Source: Sphagnum compactum | Taxonomy: Eukaryota; Bryophyta; Sphagnopsida; Sphagnales | Assembly (NCBI GenBank): GCA_965153455.1 | Contig: OZ234493.1 | Location: forward strand, 36,322,213 to 36,386,212 | Length of the DNA stretch: 64,000 nt | Direction: 5' to 3' | In this document: positions 57,501-64,000 of the stretch, one piece after another | Layout: each line of letters opens with the position of its first letter | How positions within the stretch are numbered: position 1 is the stretch's first letter | The notes under the pieces: generated by a model | The model's database searches: none | Seen by the model: the letters and a program-made list of their open reading frames with translations, nothing else | Told to the model about the DNA's origin: nothing | Made by a program: the position numbers and the translations under genes

Positions 57501-59978
57501 CTTCATGAGGCAATGGAACTTGGGGGTCTACTTCACACTCCGGTATAACAGTGAACCTTCCTGTGTTATGTTCTAGAAAATAGCTGACACTAATTCCTTT
57601 GTAAATGGCACTTCAGCCTCTGAATGATTGTCTCTTCAACTTGCTTATGGCTTTGGCAGCTCCTGTGCTCTAGTTTTATGGACAGACGCCTCACTCTTCT
57701 CTTCCACAGCTCCTGAACCAAGTGCATGTGAACAGATTCCAGGAGATTGCACAGTCTTTGGATACAGCTCTTTCAGCACCAACACCCAGCCCCATACATG
57801 TAGGCTCCTCAAGAGCAGCAGATGGTTCCTTGGGGTTAGCATTGCAGTCAAGTGTCACACTGTGGGATTGCCTGCAACGCTGCTGGAAGGAGGGTGTATA
57901 CATTGAAGCAGTCGCTGACAAGTTTCTAAGGCTAACCCTCCAGCTCCTTTCCAGGTTCACATATAAAGCCTTGATTTTAGCACAGAATTTGTCATGCATT
58001 TAGTTTTCTTGGAAGGTCTGAATGCAGTTCTTTAGCACATCATGTCTTTTCCAGGATGATGAAATCTGGGGACTTCTCTGAGGTTTGATTTTCCTGAAAG
58101 CAGGAACAGCAGTACAAGGAAAATTTAGTTGTTCGGTGCAATTGCAGGTACACAACATGGCTTTCAACAGGGCTTGCTGCACGTAAAGCAGGCAATGCAA
58201 CTAGCCACCCTGGAGGCGAGTGGGCACTTGCTGCAGCTCCTGAAGACTTTGTCCTTGTACTTCTCAAAACTTCTCTATCATTTATGTTGTTCCTGCTGCC
58301 TCCATGTGAGGTTGATATCACCATGGTGTTTGATATGGAATATTACACTGTCCAATTGATAACAAGGTGTGTATGGGTTTCTGTGCTGTGGGCTTTGCAG
58401 TCACAGGGAAACAAAAACACCACAGAGAGACAGTCGAGAGAGAGAGAGAGAGATATGAGAGAAAGAGCATTGTTGATGTCAAGATGGTGTTTTGGGTGCA
58501 GATGAGACATGATGTGGAGCTCTTAGTTGGCATGGTGAAGGGCTCCTACATGGACCATGTGTTGCCTCTACTTAGTGGGAACAACTCTGAGGAAGTGTGT
58601 GAAGTTGTGCGTCAAAGCTTGCTGCAAGGCGCTGAAGCCTTGCTAGCAATTGTGCCTGCTCTGTCTGATGTGCTTACAGAGGCATTGACTGAGAAATGTG
58701 TGGAGGTCAGTGGTCATGTGGCATCTTCTTTGCTGAAAATTGAACAGAAACTAGAGGTCCTGCCAGTGGAAGTTACAAAGAGACTCCATCACCATACCGA
58801 CATATCTACCCTGCATAAGTAAAACATGTCTTTTTTTTTGACATTTTGGTGGAGTTCCAATTTGCTGCTTCCTAGGTGAAGTGCTGGTTCCAAGTGGTGC
58901 CTTGTCTAAAAGGTTGTTTGGTGGCAGGTGCTGAGGCAAGTAAAAGGAATTATTGCTACATATCGCATGACTAACAGGCCTCTACCAAGTCGGCACTCGC
59001 CTTATGTGACCAGTGTTCTTCAGCCTCTCAAGGTGCCTGCCTGGTTGTTTTATTTTCTCTCTGTGCCCCCTTTCTTGGTGTCCAATTCTTGCTGCTTTTC
59101 TGCAATGTCTCATTTTGTTCTTGGTTTCTACAGGCATCTGTCTATTGCCTTTTTGCTACATCCAATTTTTCTGCCTGAGGGCTTAGTTGTTTGCCAAACC
59201 AGATTGGTTCTCAAAAGAAAAGATAGATTGATTTTCAAGAGAGTTTCTCTGCTTTCTATGGTTAACTTTTCTTTCTTCATTTCTCAGACTTTTGTTGAAG
59301 ATGAGCGATTTGCACATTTGACAAAGGAGATGCGAGCAGAGCTGATCCTGTCGGTGTCTGAAAAGATAACAGTAACTTATGATGTGCTGGCACGTGACAT
59401 GGTCTCAGTGGTAAGAATCACATTCTCTGAATGTCACTGACATTCAGGACTTGAGAATATTTCATAGTCAGTGGAAGGATAAACTCTCTTTTGTTTGTTG
59501 CATTCTGCTCATTCTCCCAATGATTGACATATGTATCAAAGGAATGATTTGTGTCTTATAATGGGCTCTGGCACCTCATGAATATCAGGCCAGAACAACT
59601 GAGTCTTCACTACAGCGGTTGCGTCGGGGTGCACGACAACGGGGGGCTGGAGCTGGAACTGAAACCAATGACAATAACATATCAGACAATCTCTCAGACA
59701 AAATTTGTGCACAGCTCTTCCTTGATGTTCAGGTACATCTCAGTACAAGTCTTGGATTCTGTCAAATCAAGGGATCAGCCTCTGGCTCTTTCAAGCTTCT
59801 TGGCACAGGTATTAGAATCTTATGCAAAAGACAAGAAATTCAAGTTTCTTTGTATGTATTTCAGGAATACGGGCGGCGTCTTGCAGCTCTTGGCATTGCG
59901 GCAGCTGATATGACTGCATACACATCACTTTGGCAGTGCGTGGCTCCTCCAGACAGACAGAATGTTGTAGAATTTTAG
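54512..59978 (+). CDS. COG2: Conserved oligomeric Golgi complex subunit 2
   Basis: Twelve exons: 54512-54991, 55309-55530, 56039-56375, 57134-57295, 57443-57542, 57736-57954, 58148-58256, 58502-58705, 58928-59032, 59288-59410, 59589-59732 and 59865-59978. The phases join without conflict to 772 residues, matching plant COG2 (about 755). COG2 belongs to lobe A of the COG tether, which recycles Golgi glycosyltransferases in retrograde transport. Family blocks: N-terminal PLWFKKDTFAKADFDSEAYI and LVELINRDYTDFVNLSTKLV (about 30-110), SGLHVFDFLSNSILKEVHSA, MRQWNLGVYFTLRFQEIA across the exon 5/6 junction, GIIATYRMTNRPLPSRHSPY, and C-terminal EYGRRLAALGIAAADMTAY to VVEF and the stop. Intron 7 has a GA-rich tract before a weak-pyrimidine acceptor. 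The first ATG after the leader is used, 2 nt after a 28-bp duplication. It appears intact and is divergently oriented to CAP-H. Confidence 0.96.
55077..55107. repeat. (CTT)n microsatellite in COG2 intron 1
   Basis: Ten or so TCT/CTT units are seen directly inside the first intron. Confidence 0.85.
58431..58456. repeat. GA-rich microsatellite in COG2 intron 7
   Basis: A GAGA run lies about 50 nt before the exon 8 acceptor, giving an unusually purine-rich branch region. Confidence 0.7.
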
Positions 59979-62900
59979 GTCAGACATCTGGTAATAAGAG
60001 CAATGATGCTCTATTCATCCCCTGTATATGGCGGCCAACAGCAATTGCACCTTCTTTGTTCCTGTTATGCTGAGCTATTGTCTGGCACCAGTGAATGCCC
60101 CTTTCTTGTGAGTCTTTTCTGGATTTCCAGAGCCCTTATCCACATTGCTCTGCTTTGTAATGTTGAGTTGGTGCTTCAACAGTAGTGCTCTTTGCAATAT
60201 CTGCCAGCCACAGATTTTTTCCTATTCCTTTTTCCTCTACAGTTCTTGTCTCTTAAGTCCTTCCTTCTCTCTCCTTTCTTTCCTTTTTCATTTTGGTTGA
60301 TGTTTTTCTTCTAGCCCTTCCCCCTTTTTATGCTAATCTTTACTCTTTTTGGGTTTCTTTTTCTTGAGCTAGCCAGCTTCCTGGCTGAGTTTCCCATGGC
60401 TAATTGACTTGTGACAGAAAGTCAGTACATTGAGTAATACTTCAAATTAACCTGCAACCCATCGATTTCTGGGAACTAATTGAGTCAGTGGGGGAGGTTT
60501 TGGCAAGGGTCAATGCCATATATGTTGCTGTTGAAGGGCCCCAAATGTGTAGTGTGGTCATTCAAACTTCTCATTAATCCTTAATCCTTTTTTGAGGTCT
60601 GCTTTTCTCTTTTCCTGTAGGGTGCGGTCTCCTCAATTTCTTGGTTGCTGATGGTTGCTGGGTTTTTTAGGTCAGATCTGAAATATCAATTTCCTTATTA
60701 GTGTCATCTGCAAATTCTTTTCAGGTTGGCAAGGGAAATGGTATTAGGATTTTTGGTTTTAGCCACCTGAAGTTTGAATACACTCCAGAATTGACTGCAT
60801 GGATTCTTGTTCTATCCAATTATTGCTTTTGCTTGGCAGATGTTAAATTGGAAATCACCAGTGTTTTGCATGTGTATGGTTTAGGGTAAGTCTATTAGAG
60901 TTATTTTCATTCTATAAGTGAATGAATCTTACATTAGGGTAGCTGACCCTATTATTGCACATTTAAAAACATGTTTTAAAATGTTCTCCTGATATAAAAG
61001 TATTTCCTGCTGAAATTTTGTTTGTAGCATGGATCTTATGTTGGCCATGGAACCCAATTTGCAGAATGTGCAAATATGCTGTCTGTGAAAAACTGTTGCA
61101 TACAATTAATTGATATAATTTGATTTTGCAATTTTCTGTTTACCCCATAATTGTACTATTCATTGCATACCTTTTGGCACAGGAAACACTCTGTATCAGA
61201 CTCCATGCACACATGGACACTATCATTGCACATCTTGAATTCAAGATTACAACTTCACTTACAATGAGAGAAAACAGTGTGCAACAATAGGGTTTTTGTG
61301 ATGCAAATGTTATATGTTAAAAGTTTACAATTGTTAGGTTACCAATAACACACCAATGTAATCATAGGAACCAAACAGAAAAACCTAACCAATTGTGTCC
61401 AATATGTTTTCATTAACAACAATCATTGGATATTAGTCAAAATACATGCCTCCATTTTTGGCCTACATTGCACAATATATGATTTAAACATGTCAATAAT
61501 GAAAAGATTAGTGGATGACACCATACAATTATTGAATAACATAATAAATGTCAAACACTTACTATATACATATGCAAATGTTATGCAATAGCTAGACAAT
61601 TTATCTTATGAGGTTTTCATAATTGCATATGTAGTTGAAATAGCATTTGGATTCAACCTAGAACAATCTATTTATAATGTGCCACAAATGCCATTGCAGT
61701 TGCACCACAATCTAAATAATAAAAATATATCTCCATTCCCCAAACACTCACATCCTAACAGAATGTAACATGGCCACATAGTTATTCATCATTAGTAGTG
61801 TGAAGCAACATGAAGCCCAAGTAGAGGTAACCTCTATTACTTGGGCATCAAAACATGTTGAACCTATGCATTGACATTGGAAAGTGTCAAGCATAGCTCT
61901 AGTGTTTTTAGATATAAGTGTCTAGTAGGTACCTTGGAATAGATTGTTGCTTGTGTGAACATTTCACTATAATAATGAGTGTCTTCATAAATTCTTGTGC
62001 CAACCATATGTTTGGTAAGACCTTATAAGAGTACTCAACAAGTAAAACAATTTGGCCTTTGTTGTCTTTTCTACCTCTTTTCTACTCTTTACTTGACTTC
62101 TGCACAATTCATTTTGAGCTCTCCAATTGTGTCAGTGGCTACGACTACAATGCCATGCTACTAATTTTCATCACTGTTTTGAGCACAATGTCTATTCCTA
62201 GGTCTTTCACTTGAAAAGGGTTCAGACATTCCAATATAGAGCTCCCATATCTTGGGCCCATTGCTTGGATGTGGTTATGTCTCTTAAAGTACAGAAATGT
62301 GTTCTACTAATGTTCTTCAATCGCACCCGCAATTTCATAGAGTACCTCAACATGGTTCACTAGGCTTATGTGTTGTAATGCACTTCTTCATTTTTCCTTT
62401 CAAGGTAGAGAGGCTCTACTTTTGTACAAGATGAAACCTGATACAGAGTCTGTGCAGGAACTTGCATGACAGGTGAACCAGCCAGTTGTTGATTTTATTA
62501 CCCATGAACACAATCAACAAGTGATTTAGCTGCTCAATTGGCTGGTCTCTTTAAATCTATTTCCAACTCTACTACCAACCAACCTTATGAGTCCAATTTG
62601 TGTCCAAGAGATTGTCGATTGTTACTTCCATAGGAGGAGATTTCTCAAGAGTACATTTAATTATCAGATTGATGTTGGGATTGGAATTCCAATATCTGAT
62701 GGTAGCATTCCATAGAATGTTCTGTTGTATATGCATATCATCCCATTTGGCATTGTGGGATCAATGTGGGATCAATCTGTTGAATGTGTTATATATTTCT
62801 CACATATAATGCATGGTTTGGTCCAAAGCAAGGAGAGGTGCAGGTCCCTCGTCATCTAGGCTCTTCAGAAGTGGGGTTAAGCACATCCTGAGAGTGGATT

Positions 62901-64000
62901 TCATATCTCTCACAGCAGCAGTGGGCACCTTCAATACATGCTTCACAATGAACCTCCTATCCTCTGTTCACCATGGTACTCAGATGCAGAGTCTTCAGCA
63001 GTGGTTGAAGATTGTCAAATCTTCGTTTGTTTTTCAACCTATGTTGTTAATGATCCATGTACCGTCTACCTACCAGCTAGTCTTCTAAATGCATAATCGT
63101 ATGTTTGGAAACAGTTGGACATGTCTTGGAATTATTTGCCAGCATCCTCATAGTCCATCATGTTCAAGTCTTCATCTTCAACCCTAAATACCTCACAATT
63201 AGCATTGTTGAATCATGTAATAACTCTTCATTTGATTATCCATGTGTAAATGCTGTGGACTTTCAAAGTTCTAAGCTTGGAATTAAAGTTTACTTGGAGA
63301 TTTATGCAAATCGCACCTTCAATTTTGATGTGCATAAATGCAGGTAACAAGATCATTCTTCCTTCCACTTGCACTTAAGTTTGTAAGAAGCACTTACAGT
63401 AAAGGCTATCCTCTATTACTACGCTCACGATGTAATATTCAAATGAATTTAAATTACTTTAAACTCCACACATATAGCAAAAATTTGCATATATTACATG
63501 TACAATGTGACTCATTGAAATTTACTTTATAAGTACTTTATTTGTTGCACAACATAGAATCATACTATATTGAAAACAACTTTAGACATTTAGTGGGTTT
63601 GAGTTTAAAGTTGTCGCTTGACCTTGACCTCGGGGTGTGTACATATGGCTTATAAGGCACATACTAAATCACATTATATGAATTAATGCATGTCCCAGCT
63701 CTTCACCAAAATATTATCCCCATCACACAAAGATAAGAACTTCCAACTGAAAAAATATCCCCATCACAAGGATAATAACCTCCCATAAGTGACCATCCTT
63801 AATGTCTTTGCATTGCAAGATCCATGAGGTTGCAGAGAAAACTCCATAATAAGTCTTTGAAGGTAACAATTATGTAAGTTCCAATAAACCAAGAGACATG
63901 ATAAGAATAACTGTCTTACCTCCTGCTAACTTCCACAGTTCCGAAGGATGGGTGCAGATAAATATGGAGCAATCTTTTCAAAATTTGGAGAAAATGATTG
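59979..64000. other. COG2 3' flank and AT-rich intergenic DNA
   Basis: No further COG2 exons follow the stop. Between 62.4 and 63.1 kb the sequence is slightly more coding-like (for example GAATCCAACCAG-type codon use and fragments such as ICVQEIVDCYF), but the frames are broken and no family could be named. The remainder is AT-rich with nothing identified. Confidence 0.45.

Noticed and set aside
62441-63088. Coding-like patch at the right end as a transposase or gag remnant
   Set aside because: Frames are broken every few dozen codons and no diagnostic motif could be found.
1-64000. tRNA, rRNA, CRISPR array, prophage or organellar insertion
   Set aside because: No tRNA A/B box pairs with cloverleaf arms, no regularly spaced repeats with spacers, and no rRNA or organelle gene motifs were seen on either strand. 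A covariance-model scan was not possible.

Overview
The window is nuclear DNA of a land plant. Three complete intron-bearing plant genes can be modelled exon by exon with consistent phases and GT-AG junctions: a cationic amino acid transporter (CAT type), the condensin I kleisin CAP-H and the Golgi tethering subunit COG2. A complete cytochrome P450 of the plant CYP71 clan is also present. Low GC, short introns, about one gene per 12-16 kb and relics of LINE, Ty3/gypsy and hAT elements would fit a bryophyte or another non-seed plant, but the sequence alone does not settle the lineage.

Layout. 1-18 kb is repeat territory. It holds an AT-rich short-motif array into which a GC-richer hAT element (2743-5597, with TIRs and an 8-bp target duplication) has jumped. 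An unrecognised exon-like relic lies near 6 kb. A broken copy of the splicing factor gene SPF30/SMNDC1 occupies 7.7-9.1 kb, and a decayed LINE reverse transcriptase lies on the minus strand at 13.7-16.4 kb. 18.7-28 kb is a genic island: the P450 (19003-21141, +), a 3' fragment of the nonsense-mediated-decay gene SMG8 (about 22061-23085, +) and the CAT transporter (25597-27954, -).

28-45.8 kb has no gene I can support. It contains a fold-back MITE-like element (32.2-32.5 kb), two oppositely oriented copies of a 220-313 bp repeat family (32.8 and 41.3 kb), and a minus-strand Ty3/gypsy relic with gag, zinc knuckle, protease, RT and RNase H (35.2-38.7 kb). A 0.79-kb TIR element interrupts that relic's RNase H, and a TTATTTTA-type array follows at 39.4-39.9 kb. 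45.8-60 kb holds CAP-H (-) and COG2 (+) head to head, with a second TIR-bounded insertion between them. 60-64 kb looks intergenic.

The genes are unrelated housekeeping or metabolic functions: chromosome condensation, Golgi trafficking, amino-acid uptake and oxidative metabolism. Nothing suggests a functional cluster. The most unusual signals are in the mobile and decayed sequences. The hAT transposase frame carries six in-frame stops, all TAG. A new-looking TIR family has a datable empty site inside the gypsy RNase H. A perfect 13-bp hairpin lies just after the CAT stop codon.
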